Positions 51,663 to 61,389 of a stretch of DNA of 64,000 nucleotides are shown here, piece by piece. The first letter of the stretch is position 1. Every line of letters begins with the position of its first letter. A model generated the notes under the pieces. That model had not been told where the DNA came from, did not search any database, and saw only the letters and a list, made by a program, of their open reading frames with translations. The DNA is from Gordonia asplenii (GTDB taxonomy: Bacteria > Actinomycetota > Actinomycetes > Mycobacteriales > Mycobacteriaceae): NCBI RefSeq assembly GCF_012933505.1, contig NZ_JABBNB010000012.1, positions 1 to 64,000 on the forward strand, given 5' to 3'. A program made the translations under genes and the position numbers.

Positions 51663-52244
51663 ATGAGGTTTGTGACGTCGACGCTGGGGGTCGTCGCGGC
51701 AGTTGCTGTCGCGTTGCTCGTCGTGCCCATGGGAACAGCCGGAGCGGCACCGCTTCGGTCGGTCGCCACACCGGGTGCGACGGTGGCGGTGGCCGCGGAC
51801 GGGGGGAGTTTCACCGTCACCCTGCGAGACGGGAGGTTTGTGCCGAGCCCGGCGTCGAATGAGGTGAAGGTCGTCGACTCGCGGGGCAAGCTGGTCGAGA
51901 CGGTGCCGCTTGCGCCGGTGTCGCAGGGCAAGGTCGTGCGGATCGGTTCGGTGTTGTCGGCCGATCACAAGACCGCGACGTTCAGTTCGTCCGCCCGGCA
52001 GGTGGCCGCCAAGACGCCGGTCGCCAAGCGGATGACCAAGGATCAGGCGTACATGAAGATGATGTACCAGCTCAACAAGGACTGGCCGTGCGCGGCGCCG
52101 TACATCATCGGCGGGCTGATCATCGGCTTCTTCTTCATCGTCGGCTGGATCATCGGCGGACTGATCGGGGCGTACATCGGTTACACCACCTGCAATCACG
52201 GGGCGGCGTGGAATGCGGCCGTCAACTGGTGGAATACGCCCTAG
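51663..52244 (+). CDS. Secreted or surface protein with C-terminal glycine-rich membrane segment
   Basis: A 193-residue protein. Residues 1-29 form a signal peptide ending in the AGA-AP type cleavage site (VALLVVPMGTAGAAP). A beta-rich stretch follows (VAVAADGGSFTVTLRDGRFV), then a basic part. The C-terminal third has WPCAAPYIIGGLIIGFFFIV and GWIIGGLIGAYIGYTTCNHG, a glycine-zipper-like hydrophobic hairpin between two Cys. A strong GGAGGGAGGA precedes ATG 51663. I do not recognise the family; surface or pore-forming roles are possible. Confidence 0.75.
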   Translation: MRFVTSTLGVVAAVAVALLVVPMGTAGAAPLRSVATPGATVAVAADGGSFTVTLRDGRFVPSPASNEVKVVDSRGKLVETVPLAPVSQGKVVRIGSVLSADHKTATFSSSARQVAAKTPVAKRMTKDQAYMKMMYQLNKDWPCAAPYIIGGLIIGFFFIVGWIIGGLIGAYIGYTTCNHGAAWNAAVNWWNTP

Positions 52245-52300
52245 GGTGACGCGTGGTTGGCCGGGCGTTCACGTCGTGTTCGCCCTGCCAGGCACGGATT

Positions 52301-52329
52301 TTGACCTGTGCATTGAGGGTCGGTAGAGT
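52301..52329 (+). promoter_or_regulatory. Promoter of the str operon
   Basis: TTGACC at 52301-52306 and TAGAGT at 52324-52329 are separated by 17 bp, a good sigma-70-type (SigA) arrangement. It lies 297 bp upstream of rpsL, leaving a leader of about 290 nt. The leader contains a small hairpin at about 52340-52357 (TGCCTGGC TTTT GCCGGGC). No gene is convincing between 52245 and 52625. Confidence 0.65.
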
Positions 52330-52625
52330 GGTTCGGCGGTGCCTGGCTTTTGCCGGGCCAGTCTGCATGCTTTTCGCAAGGTTTGGAATCAGTGCGATTC
52401 CCAATCTAGATGAGACCGGCATGCAACAGACTGACCTGCGCTACCGGCGTTGGGCGTGCGACACGCCCGACCCCGGGGGAGCAATAGATGTACTGACCAG
52501 GGCGAAAGCCGTGGTGGGGCGAGTTGTAGAGGTAGCCGAAAACACCGTTTTGGTGCGCGTCGACTATTTGCCCGGAGCAACAACTGCAACACCTGAGAAG
52601 TTCGAACCGAGGAAGAAAGAACTCA

Positions 52626-52997
52626 GTGCCAACAATTAACCAGCTAGTCCGTAAGGGCCGTCAGGACAAGGCGTCGATCAAGAAGACCGCCGCCCTGAAA
52701 GGCAGCCCCCAGCGTCGTGGAGTGTGCACCCGCGTGTACACCACCACCCCGAAGAAGCCGAACTCCGCTCTGCGCAAGGTCGCCCGTGTGCGCCTGACCA
52801 GTGGCGTCGAGGTCACCGCCTACATCCCGGGTGAGGGTCACAACCTGCAGGAGCACTCGATGGTGCTCGTGCGCGGTGGTCGTGTGAAGGACCTCCCCGG
52901 TGTTCGTTACCGCATCATCCGCGGCTCGCTCGACACCCAGGGTGTCAAGGACCGCAAGCAGGCTCGCAGCCGCTACGGCGCCAAGAAGGGGAACTAA
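52626..52997 (+). CDS. rpsL: 30S ribosomal protein S12
   Basis: A 123-residue S12. [35 protein letters not shown] and [20 protein letters not shown] are invariant S12 blocks. It controls decoding fidelity in the 30S subunit. Both lysines at which streptomycin-resistance changes arise (in [10 protein letters not shown] and RVKDLPGV) are wild type. GTG start with GAGGAAGAAAG upstream. First gene of the str operon; rpsG starts 3 bp after its stop. Confidence 0.98.
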   Translation: MPTINQLVRKGRQDKASIKKTAALKGSPQRRGVCTRVYTTTPKKPNSALRKVARVRLTSGVEVTAYIPGEGHNLQEHSMVLVRGGRVKDLPGVRYRIIRGSLDTQGVKDRKQARSRYGAKKGN

Positions 52998-53000
52998 GTC

Positions 53001-53471
53001 ATGCCACGTAAAGGACCCGCTCCCAAGCGCCCGCTGATCAACGACCCGGTCTACGGTTCGCCGCTGGTCACCCAGCTCGTCAACAAGATCCTGCTCGACG
53101 GCAAGAAGTCGACCGCAGAGCGCATCGTGTACCAGGCTCTCGAGCAGGCGCGCGAGAAGACCGGCACCGATCCTGTGCTGACCCTCAAGAAGGCGCTGGA
53201 CAACGTCAAGCCCACCCTCGAGGTCAAGAGCCGCCGCGTCGGTGGCGCCACCTACCAGGTGCCGATTGAGGTCAAGCCGGGCCGTGCGAACACCCTCGCA
53301 CTGCGTTGGTTGGTCACGTTCAGCCGTCAGCGTCGTGAGAAGACCATGACCGAGCGCCTGGCCAACGAGCTGCTCGACGCCAGCAACGGCCTCGGTGCAT
53401 CGGTCAAGCGTCGTGAAGACACGCACAAGATGGCCGAAGCCAACCGTGCGTTCGCCCACTACCGCTGGTGA
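53001..53471 (+). CDS. rpsG: 30S ribosomal protein S7
   Basis: A 156-residue S7, standard length. [34 protein letters not shown] and [20 protein letters not shown] are diagnostic. It nucleates assembly of the 30S head. Co-transcribed with rpsL; the 103-bp gap to fusA is AT-richer and may hold an internal promoter or processing site. Confidence 0.98.
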   Translation: MPRKGPAPKRPLINDPVYGSPLVTQLVNKILLDGKKSTAERIVYQALEQAREKTGTDPVLTLKKALDNVKPTLEVKSRRVGGATYQVPIEVKPGRANTLALRWLVTFSRQRREKTMTERLANELLDASNGLGASVKRREDTHKMAEANRAFAHYRW

Positions 53472-53574
53472 CGCGAGACTTGTTTTCGCGTTGCGGCGGA
53501 GCCGCGATGTTAGAAAAGACAGCCTTTAGTCTTCCTCGGATCGTCAGATCCGGAATCTTCCCGAAGGGAATTTG

Positions 53575-55680
53575 ATGGCACAGGAAGTGCTCAGCGACCT
53601 CAACAAGGTTCGCAACATCGGCATCATGGCGCACATCGATGCCGGCAAGACCACCACGACCGAGCGAATTCTGTTCTACACCGGTGTGAACTACAAGATC
53701 GGTGAAACCCACGACGGTGCATCCACCACCGACTGGATGGAGCAGGAGAAAGAGCGCGGCATCACCATCACCTCCGCCGCGGTGACCTGTTTCTGGAACA
53801 AGAACCAGATCAACATCATCGACACCCCCGGTCACGTCGACTTCACCGTCGAGGTGGAGCGCAGCCTCCGCGTCCTCGACGGCGCTGTTGCCGTGTTCGA
53901 CGGCAAAGAGGGCGTCGAGCCGCAGTCCGAGCAGGTGTGGCGGCAGGCCGAGAAGTACGAAGTTCCCCGTATCTGCTTCGTCAACAAGATGGACAAGCTC
54001 GGCGCGGACTTCTACTTCACCGTCCAGACCATCAAGGACCGCCTCGGCGCCAAGCCGTTGGTTCTGCAGCTGCCGATCGGTGCCGAGGACAACTTCGACG
54101 GCATCGTCGACCTGGTCGAGATGAACGCCAAGGTCTGGCGGGGCGACACCAAGATGGGTGCCGCCTACGAGACCGAGGAGATCCCGGCCGATCTCGCCGA
54201 TCGCGCCGCGGAATACCGCGAGCAGCTCCTGGAGACCGTCGCCGAGAGCGACGAAGCACTCATGGAGAAGTACTTCGGTGGCGAAGAACTCACCATCGAA
54301 GAGATCAAGGCCGCGATCCGCAAGCTCACCGTGACCCGCGAGCTGTACCCGGTGCTGTGCGGTTCGGCGTTCAAGAACAAGGGCGTGCAGCCCATGCTCG
54401 ACGCCGTGATCGACTACCTGCCCTCGCCGCTCGACGTCCCCTCGGTCGAGGGCCACGCCGTCGGCAACGAGGAGGAGATCCTCTCCCGCAAGCCTGCGGC
54501 CGACGAGCCGTTCTCGGCGCTCGCCTTCAAGATCGCGGCTCACCCGTTCTTCGGCAAGCTGACCTTCGTGCGCGTCTACTCGGGCCACATCACTGCGGGC
54601 ACCCAGGTGCTCAACGCGACCAAGGGCAAGAAAGAGCGCATCGGCAAGCTCTTCCAGATGCATGCCAACAAGGAAATGCCGGTCGAGGATGCCACCGCCG
54701 GCCACATCTACGCGATGATCGGCCTGAAGGACACCACCACCGGTGACACCCTGTGCGACTCGTCGGCGCCGATCGTCCTGGAGTCGATGAGCTTCCCGGA
54801 TCCGGTCATCAACGTCTCCATCGAGCCGAAGACCAAGTCGGACCAGGAGAAGCTGGGCACCGCGATCCAGAAGCTCGCCGAAGAGGATCCGACCTTCTCG
54901 GTCAAGCTCGACGACGAGACCGGCCAGACCGTCATCGGCGGTATGGGCGAGCTCCACCTCGACATCCTCGTCGACCGCATGAAGCGTGAGTTCAAGGTCG
55001 AGGCCAACGTCGGCAAGCCGCAGGTGGCCTACCGTGAGACCATCCGCAAGACGGTGGACAAGCACGAGTACACCCACAAGAAGCAGACCGGTGGTTCGGG
55101 TCAGTTCGCCAAGGTCATCATCAAGCTGGAGCCCCTCGTGGACGCCGAAGATGGAGCGACCTACGAATTCGACAATGCCGTCACCGGCGGTCGCGTCCCG
55201 CGTGAGTACATCCCTTCGGTGGATGCCGGCGCCCAGGATGCGATGCAGTACGGCGTGCTCGCCGGCTACCCGCTGGTCAACTTGAAGGTCACCCTGCTCG
55301 ACGGTCAGTACCACGACGTCGACTCGTCGGAAATGGCCTTCAAGATCGCCGGTTCGCAGGCCCTCAAGGAGGCCGCGAAGATGGCCAGCCCGGTTATCCT
55401 CGAACCGATCATGGCCGTTGAGGTCACGACTCCCGAGGATTACATGGGTGACGTGATCGGCGACCTGAACTCCCGCCGTGGCCAGATCCAGGCCATGGAG
55501 GAGCGCAGTGGTGCACGTGTCGTCAAGGCACAGGTGCCGCTGTCGGAGATGTTCGGCTATATCGGCGACCTTCGGTCGAAGACCCAGGGCCGGGCAAACT
55601 ACTCCATGGTCTTCGATTCGTACGCCGAGGTTCCGGCGAACGTGTCGAAGGAAATCATCGCAAAGGCGACGGGCGAATAG
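53575..55680 (+). CDS. fusA: Elongation factor G
   Basis: A 701-residue EF-G. GTPase motifs: [14 protein letters not shown] (G1), the [10 protein letters not shown] switch I block, DTPGHVDF (G3) and NKMDKLGAD (G4). Domains II to V follow in the usual order, with [19 protein letters not shown] in domain III and [18 protein letters not shown] in domain V. It drives translocation. I chose ATG 53575, with GAAGGGAA upstream, over the in-frame TTG three bases earlier. Confidence 0.98.
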   Translation: MAQEVLSDLNKVRNIGIMAHIDAGKTTTTERILFYTGVNYKIGETHDGASTTDWMEQEKERGITITSAAVTCFWNKNQINIIDTPGHVDFTVEVERSLRVLDGAVAVFDGKEGVEPQSEQVWRQAEKYEVPRICFVNKMDKLGADFYFTVQTIKDRLGAKPLVLQLPIGAEDNFDGIVDLVEMNAKVWRGDTKMGAAYETEEIPADLADRAAEYREQLLETVAESDEALMEKYFGGEELTIEEIKAAIRKLTVTRELYPVLCGSAFKNKGVQPMLDAVIDYLPSPLDVPSVEGHAVGNEEEILSRKPAADEPFSALAFKIAAHPFFGKLTFVRVYSGHITAGTQVLNATKGKKERIGKLFQMHANKEMPVEDATAGHIYAMIGLKDTTTGDTLCDSSAPIVLESMSFPDPVINVSIEPKTKSDQEKLGTAIQKLAEEDPTFSVKLDDETGQTVIGGMGELHLDILVDRMKREFKVEANVGKPQVAYRETIRKTVDKHEYTHKKQTGGSGQFAKVIIKLEPLVDAEDGATYEFDNAVTGGRVPREYIPSVDAGAQDAMQYGVLAGYPLVNLKVTLLDGQYHDVDSSEMAFKIAGSQALKEAAKMASPVILEPIMAVEVTTPEDYMGDVIGDLNSRRGQIQAMEERSGARVVKAQVPLSEMFGYIGDLRSKTQGRANYSMVFDSYAEVPANVSKEIIAKATGE

Positions 55681-55690
55681 TTTCGTCCGG

Positions 55691-55725
55691 ATGCGGTACC
55701 GTGCGCTGCGCGAGCGGTACCGCAT
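55691..55725 (+). other. Hairpin in the fusA-tuf gap
   Basis: ATGCGGTACCG at 55691-55701 and CGGTACCGCAT at 55715-55725 are exact reverse complements (11-bp stem, 13-nt loop), starting 10 bp after the fusA stop and 101 bp before tuf. There is no T-tract. It could be a partial terminator, a processing site or a stability element that sets the fusA-to-tuf ratio. Confidence 0.6.
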
Positions 55726-55826
55726 GACACCGCCTGCGGGTCAGCGCCTCGGCGCACAAGCAAGTCAGATAATCACCCAACTGCCGGGAACCACTCGGCA
55801 GGGATAACAGTCCAGGAGGACATCAA

Positions 55827-57017
55827 GTGGGCAAGGCGAAGTTCGAGCGGACCAAGCCGCACGTGAACATCGGCACCATCGGTCACGTCGACCACGGCAA
55901 GACCACCCTCACCGCGGCAATCACCAAGGTGCTCGCCGACAAGTACCCGAATCTCAACGAGAGCTTCGCGTTCGACCAGATCGACAAGGCTCCTGAGGAG
56001 AAGGCTCGTGGTATCACGATCAACATCTCCCACGTCGAGTACCAGACCGAGAAGCGCCACTACGCGCACGTCGACGCTCCGGGTCACGCTGACTACATCA
56101 AGAACATGATCACCGGTGCTGCCCAGATGGACGGCGCGATCCTCGTGGTCGCCGCCACCGACGGCCCGATGCCGCAGACCCGCGAGCACGTGCTGCTGGC
56201 CCGCCAGGTGGGTGTGCCTTACATCCTCGTCGCGCTGAACAAGGCCGACATGGTCGACGACGAGGAAATCCTCGAGCTCGTCGAGATGGAGGTCCGCGAA
56301 CTGTTGGCCGGCCAGGAGTTCGACGAGGACGCACCGGTCGTCAAGGTCTCGGCGCTCAAGGCGCTCGAGGGTGACGCCGAGTGGGTCAAGTCCGTCGAGG
56401 AACTGATGGCAGCTGTCGACGAGTCGATTCCGGACCCGGTCCGCGAGACCGACAAGCCGTTCCTGATGCCCGTCGAGGACGTCTTCACCATCACCGGTCG
56501 TGGCACCGTCGTCACCGGTCGTGTGGAGCGCGGCGAGATCAACGTCAACGCCGAGGTCGAGATCGTCGGTATCCGCGAGAAGTCGCAGAAGACCACCGTC
56601 ACCGGCATCGAGATGTTCCACAAGCTCCTCGACTCGGCTCAGGCGGGCGACAACGCCGGTCTGCTGCTTCGTGGTCTGAAGCGTGAGGACGTCGAGCGCG
56701 GCCAGGTCATCGTGAAGCCGGGTACCACCACCCCGCACACCGAGTTCGAGGGCCAGGCGTACATCCTGTCGAAGGACGAGGGCGGCCGCCACACCCCGTT
56801 CTTCAACAACTACCGTCCGCAGTTCTACTTCCGTACCACCGACGTGACCGGCGTCGTGACCCTTCCCGAGGGCACCGAAATGGTCATGCCGGGCGACAAC
56901 ACCGAGATGAGCGTCAAGCTGATCCAGCCGGTCGCCATGGACGAGGGCCTGCGCTTCGCTATCCGCGAGGGTGGCCGCACCGTCGGTGCCGGCCGCGTCA
57001 CCAAGATCATCGCCTGA
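55827..57017 (+). CDS. tuf: Elongation factor Tu
   Basis: A 396-residue EF-Tu. [16 protein letters not shown] (G1), [12 protein letters not shown] (G3) and LNKADMVDD (G4) are intact, and the domain III block [13 protein letters not shown] and end [14 protein letters not shown] are standard. It delivers aminoacyl-tRNA to the ribosome. GTG start with CAGGAGG upstream. Last gene of the str operon, followed by a strong terminator. Confidence 0.98.
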   Translation: MGKAKFERTKPHVNIGTIGHVDHGKTTLTAAITKVLADKYPNLNESFAFDQIDKAPEEKARGITINISHVEYQTEKRHYAHVDAPGHADYIKNMITGAAQMDGAILVVAATDGPMPQTREHVLLARQVGVPYILVALNKADMVDDEEILELVEMEVRELLAGQEFDEDAPVVKVSALKALEGDAEWVKSVEELMAAVDESIPDPVRETDKPFLMPVEDVFTITGRGTVVTGRVERGEINVNAEVEIVGIREKSQKTTVTGIEMFHKLLDSAQAGDNAGLLLRGLKREDVERGQVIVKPGTTTPHTEFEGQAYILSKDEGGRHTPFFNNYRPQFYFRTTDVTGVVTLPEGTEMVMPGDNTEMSVKLIQPVAMDEGLRFAIREGGRTVGAGRVTKIIA

Positions 57018-57035
57018 TCTTCGTTGAGCGCTGAA

Positions 57036-57074
57036 GGCGCCCAGCCGCGAAAGCGGTTGGGCGCCTTTTGTTTT
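57036..57074 (+). terminator. Intrinsic terminator after tuf
   Basis: GGCGCCCAGCCGC, loop GAAA, and GCGGTTGGGCGCC form a 13-bp stem with one G-U pair and a stable GNRA loop, followed by TTTTGTTTT. It ends 6 bp before the end of the convergent ABC ATPase gene and may work on both strands. Confidence 0.92.
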
Positions 57075-57079
57075 GCGGC

Positions 57080-57844
57080 CTAGAGGGGATTCAGTATGCG
57101 CTCCAGGAATTGTCGTGTGCGTTCTTCCTTGGGGTCGTCGATCACCTCGGCGGGTGTGCCGCGTTCCAGAATGACGCCCCGATCGGTGAACAGCACCTGA
57201 TCCGACACCTGCCTGGCGAACTGGATCTCGTGTGTCACGATGATCAGTGTCCAGCCCTCGACCGCGAGATCGCGGATGACCGACAGCACTTCGCCGACGA
57301 GTTCGGGATCCAACGCCGACGTCGGCTCGTCGAACAGCACGACCTTGGGCTGCAACGCGAGTGCGCGGGCGATGCCGACGCGCTGCTGCTGTCCGCCGGA
57401 GAGCTGACTCGGATACTGATCGTGCTTGTCGGCCAGCCCGACGCGGCCGAGCAGTTCGACGGCTTCGGCCCGCACCTGATCGGCGGGGCGTCGTTGCACG
57501 ATCAGCGGCCCCTCGGTGACGTTCTCCAGCACGGTCTTGTGCGGAAACAGGTTGTGCGACTGGAACACCATCCCGCTCTGCGCACGGTAGTCGCGCAACT
57601 GGTCGCGGGGCACCTTGCCGCTGAAGTCCGCCTCGACGTCGCCGATCCGCACGACGCCGGCGTCGGGGATGTCGAGGGCGTTGAGCGATCGCAGCAGCGT
57701 CGTCTTGCCCGACCCCGACGGTCCGATGATCGTCGTCGCCGTGCCCCGTGGCACGGTGAATGAGATGCCTTTGAGAACGGTGTTGTCGCCGAATGACTTT
57801 CGGATGTCTCGCGCGTCGATGCGGTTGTCCGGTGCTGACGTCAT
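57080..57844 (-). CDS. Polar amino acid ABC transporter ATP-binding protein
   Basis: A 254-residue importer ATPase of the GlnQ/HisP type. Walker A is [12 protein letters not shown], the Q-loop [18 protein letters not shown], signature [15 protein letters not shown], Walker [20 protein letters not shown] and switch [12 protein letters not shown] chose ATG 57844, which overlaps the stop of the binding-protein/permease gene (ATGA); the longer frame upstream lies inside that gene. It powers uptake of an amino acid; cystine, glutamine or a related polar residue is likely. Confidence 0.9.
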   Translation of the reverse strand: MTSAPDNRIDARDIRKSFGDNTVLKGISFTVPRGTATTIIGPSGSGKTTLLRSLNALDIPDAGVVRIGDVEADFSGKVPRDQLRDYRAQSGMVFQSHNLFPHKTVLENVTEGPLIVQRRPADQVRAEAVELLGRVGLADKHDQYPSQLSGGQQQRVGIARALALQPKVVLFDEPTSALDPELVGEVLSVIRDLAVEGWTLIIVTHEIQFARQVSDQVLFTDRGVILERGTPAEVIDDPKEERTRQFLERILNPL

Positions 57845-59307
57845 AGCGCCACATGCCTTTCCAGTCGGGTCTCGAGTCTGCCCTGCGCGAAGGACAGCAC
57901 CAGGCACACCACCCAGTAGTACGCCGCGGCCGTCGCGTAGAGGGCGAAGAACTCGTAGGTCGGTGCGGCCGCGATCTGGGCTGTCCGCAGCAGTTCGGTG
58001 ACCAGGATCGTCGACGCCAACGAGGTGTCTTTCACCAGCGAGATCAACGTGTTGGACAGCGGCGGCACCGCGACCCGTGCGGCCTGCGGCAAGATGATTC
58101 GACGCAGGGTGGTCGCGTAGGACATGCCGATCGTCTCGGCGGCTTCCCATTGTCCCTTGGGGATCGAGGTGATCGCCGATCGAATGATCTCGGCACCGTA
58201 TCCACCGACGTTGAGGCTGAACGCGATCACCGCGGCCGGGAAGGGGCTGATCTTGATCCCGATTTCGGGCAGCGCGAAGAACACGATGAACAACTGCACC
58301 AGCAGCGGGGTGCCGCGGATGATCGAGATGTAGAACCGGGTGACCGCCTGGGGGATGCGGTTGCGCGACATGCGGCCCAGTGCCACGACGAGTGAGATGA
58401 CGAGTCCGATGATGAAGCTGATGATCGTCAGCGGGATCGTCATCGTGAGCGTGGCTTTGGCCAGCGGCCACAGATTGTCGGAGATGAGCTGCCAGGTCGA
58501 CGGCGGCTCGGCTTTGGTGGTCTGCGGCGAGCCGGAGGCATCGGCCTTCAAGTATTTGTTGGAGATGCGGGTCAGGGTGCCGTCGGCGCTCAGTTGGTCG
58601 AGGGCGTGGTTGATGTCGGGCATCAGTCCGCTGTCTTTGCGGGCCGCGAATCCCTGCTCGGTCTTCTGACCGGTGCGGGCGGCGATCTTGACCGAGGTGT
58701 CGCCGGTCTCGGCGAGGTAGGCGTAGACGGCGATACTGTCGTTCACTACGACGTCGATGCGGCCCTGGTTGAGCAGCTTGATCGCCTGAGTGAAGTCGTT
58801 GACGCCGACCACCGTGGCGCCGTGCGCCTTGGCGACCTCACCCCATTCGCTCGTCACGTTCTGCCCGGCGGTTCGCCCGCGGATGTCGTCGAGGGAATGG
58901 ACCGAGTTGTCGTCGGCGCGAGTGACGATGACGCCCTCGCTGACCGAATACGGTTGCGAGAGGTCGTACTTCGCCTGTCGCTCCGGGGTGATCGTCACCT
59001 GATTGGCGACGACGTCGAAGCGGTCGGCCTGCAGGGCCGCGAACATCGAATCCCATGGTGTCTCAACGAATTCGACCTTGCGGCCCAGCTTCTCGCCGAC
59101 GGCTCGCGCGACGTCGACGTCGTAACCCTGGAGTTGGTTGGTCGCCGGATCGTGGTAGCTGAACGGTGCGTAGACCCCCTCGGTGCCCACTCGCAGGACC
59201 TTGGAGTCCGAGCCGCCGGAGTCGGAGCCGCCAGAACAGGCGACCAGCGATGCGAGGGCGAGGACCGCGAAAAGGATGAGCGGTATCCGCCGGAAGCGAT
59301 GGGTCAT
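57841..59307 (-). CDS. ABC transporter substrate-binding lipoprotein fused to permease
   Basis: A 488-residue fusion. The N-terminus is a lipoprotein signal with lipobox LVAC (Cys at about 24) and a Gly/Ser linker. Residues ~38-260 are a family-3 solute-binding domain ([45 protein letters not shown]). Residues ~275-488 are a HisM/GlnP permease with five or so helices and the EAA loop [20 protein letters not shown]. The binding domain is thus tethered to the channel, as in GlnPQ-type systems. It is the first gene; the ATPase overlaps it. Confidence 0.9.
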   Translation of the reverse strand: MTHRFRRIPLILFAVLALASLVACSGGSDSGGSDSKVLRVGTEGVYAPFSYHDPATNQLQGYDVDVARAVGEKLGRKVEFVETPWDSMFAALQADRFDVVANQVTITPERQAKYDLSQPYSVSEGVIVTRADDNSVHSLDDIRGRTAGQNVTSEWGEVAKAHGATVVGVNDFTQAIKLLNQGRIDVVVNDSIAVYAYLAETGDTSVKIAARTGQKTEQGFAARKDSGLMPDINHALDQLSADGTLTRISNKYLKADASGSPQTTKAEPPSTWQLISDNLWPLAKATLTMTIPLTIISFIIGLVISLVVALGRMSRNRIPQAVTRFYISIIRGTPLLVQLFIVFFALPEIGIKISPFPAAVIAFSLNVGGYGAEIIRSAITSIPKGQWEAAETIGMSYATTLRRIILPQAARVAVPPLSNTLISLVKDTSLASTILVTELLRTAQIAAAPTYEFFALYATAAAYYWVVCLVLSFAQGRLETRLERHVAL

Positions 59308-59484
59308 CGCCCGAACTTAGCAACGCGGAGTGCGGGGGTGAAGAGTTATCTCGACCGCTGATTGCATCTCGTGATTAAGGGTAACCTAATACCGGATGGA
59401 CGTCGGGTCGACCGCACGCCCGTCCCGCGGTGTCCACATCAACCGGTAGACCGAGCCTGCACACTCGCCGAGGAGTACCTCACC

Positions 59485-60201
59485 ATGACCGACACGGCCA
59501 AGTTCGCCGACTCGCCGCTCGATCCACGCGCACGCGCCGTCGCCGACGAGCTGCATGCCCGTAGCCGTCGACAGATAGCGCGCGGCGCCCTACCGATGCT
59601 CGGCAAGATGATTCGAACGAGAGTCCGCGACGGGAGCTGGGACCCGACGGAGACCGACGACGGCAAGCGGTGGCTTGCCGACAAGCTCGTCGCGCTGGAT
59701 CCTTCGAAAGCCGCGCTGTGCTATCTGCTGTGCCGTTCCCTCGGCGCGCGGCGTGTCGTCGAGGCGGGAACTTCGTTCGGCGTCTCCACGATCTATCTGG
59801 CGTCCGCGATTCGAGACAACCTCGCGGCGTCCGGCGGCAGCGGCGAAGTCATCGGAACCGAGCACGAACCGGCGAAAGTGGCCGCGGCTCGGCAGAACCT
59901 CGACTCAGCCGGACTCGGTGAGTTCGTCGACATCCGCGAGGGAGACCTGCGCGAAACTCTGCTCGCCCTAGACGAGCCGGTGGACTTCATGCTCATCGAC
60001 ATCTGGATACCGATGGCGCTGCCCGCCCTGGAGGTGGTTGCCGACCGGCTACGACCGGGCGCTCTCGTCGTGTGCGACAACGTCGTCAGCGGACGACGGG
60101 AATACCGCGACTACCTTCGGTATGTGCGAGATCCGCACGGTCTGTTTCAGTCGGTGACCGTACCCGGCCAGGGCGGCCTCGAAATCTCGATGCGACGTTA
60201 G
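59485..60201 (+). CDS. Class I SAM-dependent O-methyltransferase (catechol-type family)
   Basis: A 238-residue methyltransferase of the O-methyltransferase-3/MDMC type. VVEAGTSFGVSTIYLASAI is motif I, VIGTEHEPAKVAAARQNL motif II and FMLIDIWIPMALPALEVVAD carries the region where the metal-binding Asp pair normally sits, here with Ile-Trp-Ile replacing the second Asp. LRPGALVVCDNVV follows. I chose ATG 59485 with GAGGAG upstream; the frame is open from 59362 but without family sequence. Substrate unknown. Confidence 0.8.
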   Translation: MTDTAKFADSPLDPRARAVADELHARSRRQIARGALPMLGKMIRTRVRDGSWDPTETDDGKRWLADKLVALDPSKAALCYLLCRSLGARRVVEAGTSFGVSTIYLASAIRDNLAASGGSGEVIGTEHEPAKVAAARQNLDSAGLGEFVDIREGDLRETLLALDEPVDFMLIDIWIPMALPALEVVADRLRPGALVVCDNVVSGRREYRDYLRYVRDPHGLFQSVTVPGQGGLEISMRR

Positions 60202-60253
60202 AGCGGCGTCGACACGTGATCGGTAGGGCCCACGCGGTCATAGCCTTCAACGC

Positions 60254-61189
60254 ATGACAACAATGTTCGGCGAGACCGGCGCCAAGGCAACCGGCAAAAG
60301 TGGTGGCAGTGGGTTCATCGGCTCGTTCGTCAAGAGCCTCGCGTTCGTGATGGTCTGCGGAATCGTCGGGCCGATCTTCCTGGTGATGTATTTCGTCATC
60401 GACGAGCCGTTCATCGAGTGGATGTTCTGGACCGGATTGGGGGTCACGATCCTCAACGTGGTGATCGCGTTCTTCATCGCCCGCGCTTCGGCGCGGTTCA
60501 AGGCGAAGATGGCGCGGATGCAGGTGTCGGGTCACATGGCGCTCGCCGACATCACCTCGCTCGCTCAGACCAACGTGGAAATCAACGATCAGCCGGTCAT
60601 GAAGCTGGGCTTGCGTATCCACGGCGACGACGTCGGGACCTTCGACGTCGAGATCCGCAAGACCGTGCCGATCGTCGCACAGGCGATGCTGCATCGGCGG
60701 GTCCTGGCGGTGCTGGTCGACCCGGCCACCAAAGAGTTCGAGATCGATTGGCAGGCGACGGGAATGGTGACCGGGTCGGTGCCGGCCCAGTTCACGTCGA
60801 CCGAGGACGGCCGGACCTACGATCTGACCGGGCAGCCCGAGCCGCTCATCCGCATTCTCGAAGTCCTCCGCAAGTACGGCGTCGCCAACAGTGGAACCAT
60901 CGACCTGCGCGCCAATCCGCACGCGCGTGCGGAAGTGATGGGCATTGTGCGGCGCTACAGTGGCGGAGCGCCGGGACCGGTGTCGCCCTACGGCGCCCAA
61001 TTCGGGACCCAGCAGTACGGGACTCCGGCTCCGGCTGGAAGTCCTTCCGGCGCAGCGTCGTTGATCAAGCCGGGCACGCCCAAGTCGCTGACCGACCGCC
61101 TCAACGAGCTCGACGCGCTGTTCTCCTCGGGCCGGATCGACGCCGCCGAGTATCAGCAGGCACGTCAACGAGTGCTCGGCGAATTCTGA
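60254..61189 (+). CDS. Membrane protein with C-terminal SHOCT domain
   Basis: A 311-residue protein. Two hydrophobic segments at about 28-47 and 55-76 anchor it, and a cytoplasmic-like domain of about 150 residues follows (VEIRKTVPIVAQAMLHRRVL, DRTYDLTGQ-like strand). A Gly/Pro-rich linker leads to a C-terminal SHOCT motif, SLTDRLNELDALFSSGRIDA, AEYQQARQRVLGEF. SHOCT domains often end membrane-linked proteins of unknown function. ATG 60254 is the natural start. An inverted repeat follows its stop. Confidence 0.75.
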   Translation: MTTMFGETGAKATGKSGGSGFIGSFVKSLAFVMVCGIVGPIFLVMYFVIDEPFIEWMFWTGLGVTILNVVIAFFIARASARFKAKMARMQVSGHMALADITSLAQTNVEINDQPVMKLGLRIHGDDVGTFDVEIRKTVPIVAQAMLHRRVLAVLVDPATKEFEIDWQATGMVTGSVPAQFTSTEDGRTYDLTGQPEPLIRILEVLRKYGVANSGTIDLRANPHARAEVMGIVRRYSGGAPGPVSPYGAQFGTQQYGTPAPAGSPSGAASLIKPGTPKSLTDRLNELDALFSSGRIDAAEYQQARQRVLGEF

Positions 61190-61213
61190 CGCACCGTCGA
61201 CGACGCGTGACTG

Positions 61214-61239
61214 GCCCGGCCGGAAATCACCGGCCGGGC
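61214..61239 (+). terminator. Terminator hairpin after the SHOCT protein gene
   Basis: GCCCGGCCGG at 61214-61223 and CCGGCCGGGC at 61230-61239 form a perfect 10-bp GC stem with a six-base loop (AAATCA). A weak T-rich run (GTCCTTGGTT) follows. It lies 25 bp after the stop codon. Confidence 0.75.
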
Positions 61240-61389
61240 GTCCTTGGTTAGTAGTGAATCGACGTCGTCCCATTGATCTCATACATCACTTCAGTCACAA
61301 TAGCCACTTTGGTAACCGGGTGGTATCGAAGCGATTCTCGTTGCGACACAAGCCTTGTACGCCGCGCAGCGGCCGAATAGGTTTCGTTC

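Noticed and set aside
52253..52639. 128-codon plus-strand frame before rpsL
   Set aside because: It runs through the rpsL promoter and leader and overlaps the rpsL start; composition is not protein-like.
53404..55725. 773-codon minus-strand frame
   Set aside because: It is antisense to fusA, an effect of strong third-position GC bias.
55773..57854. 693-codon minus-strand frame
   Set aside because: Antisense of tuf joined to an alternative frame of the ABC ATPase gene.
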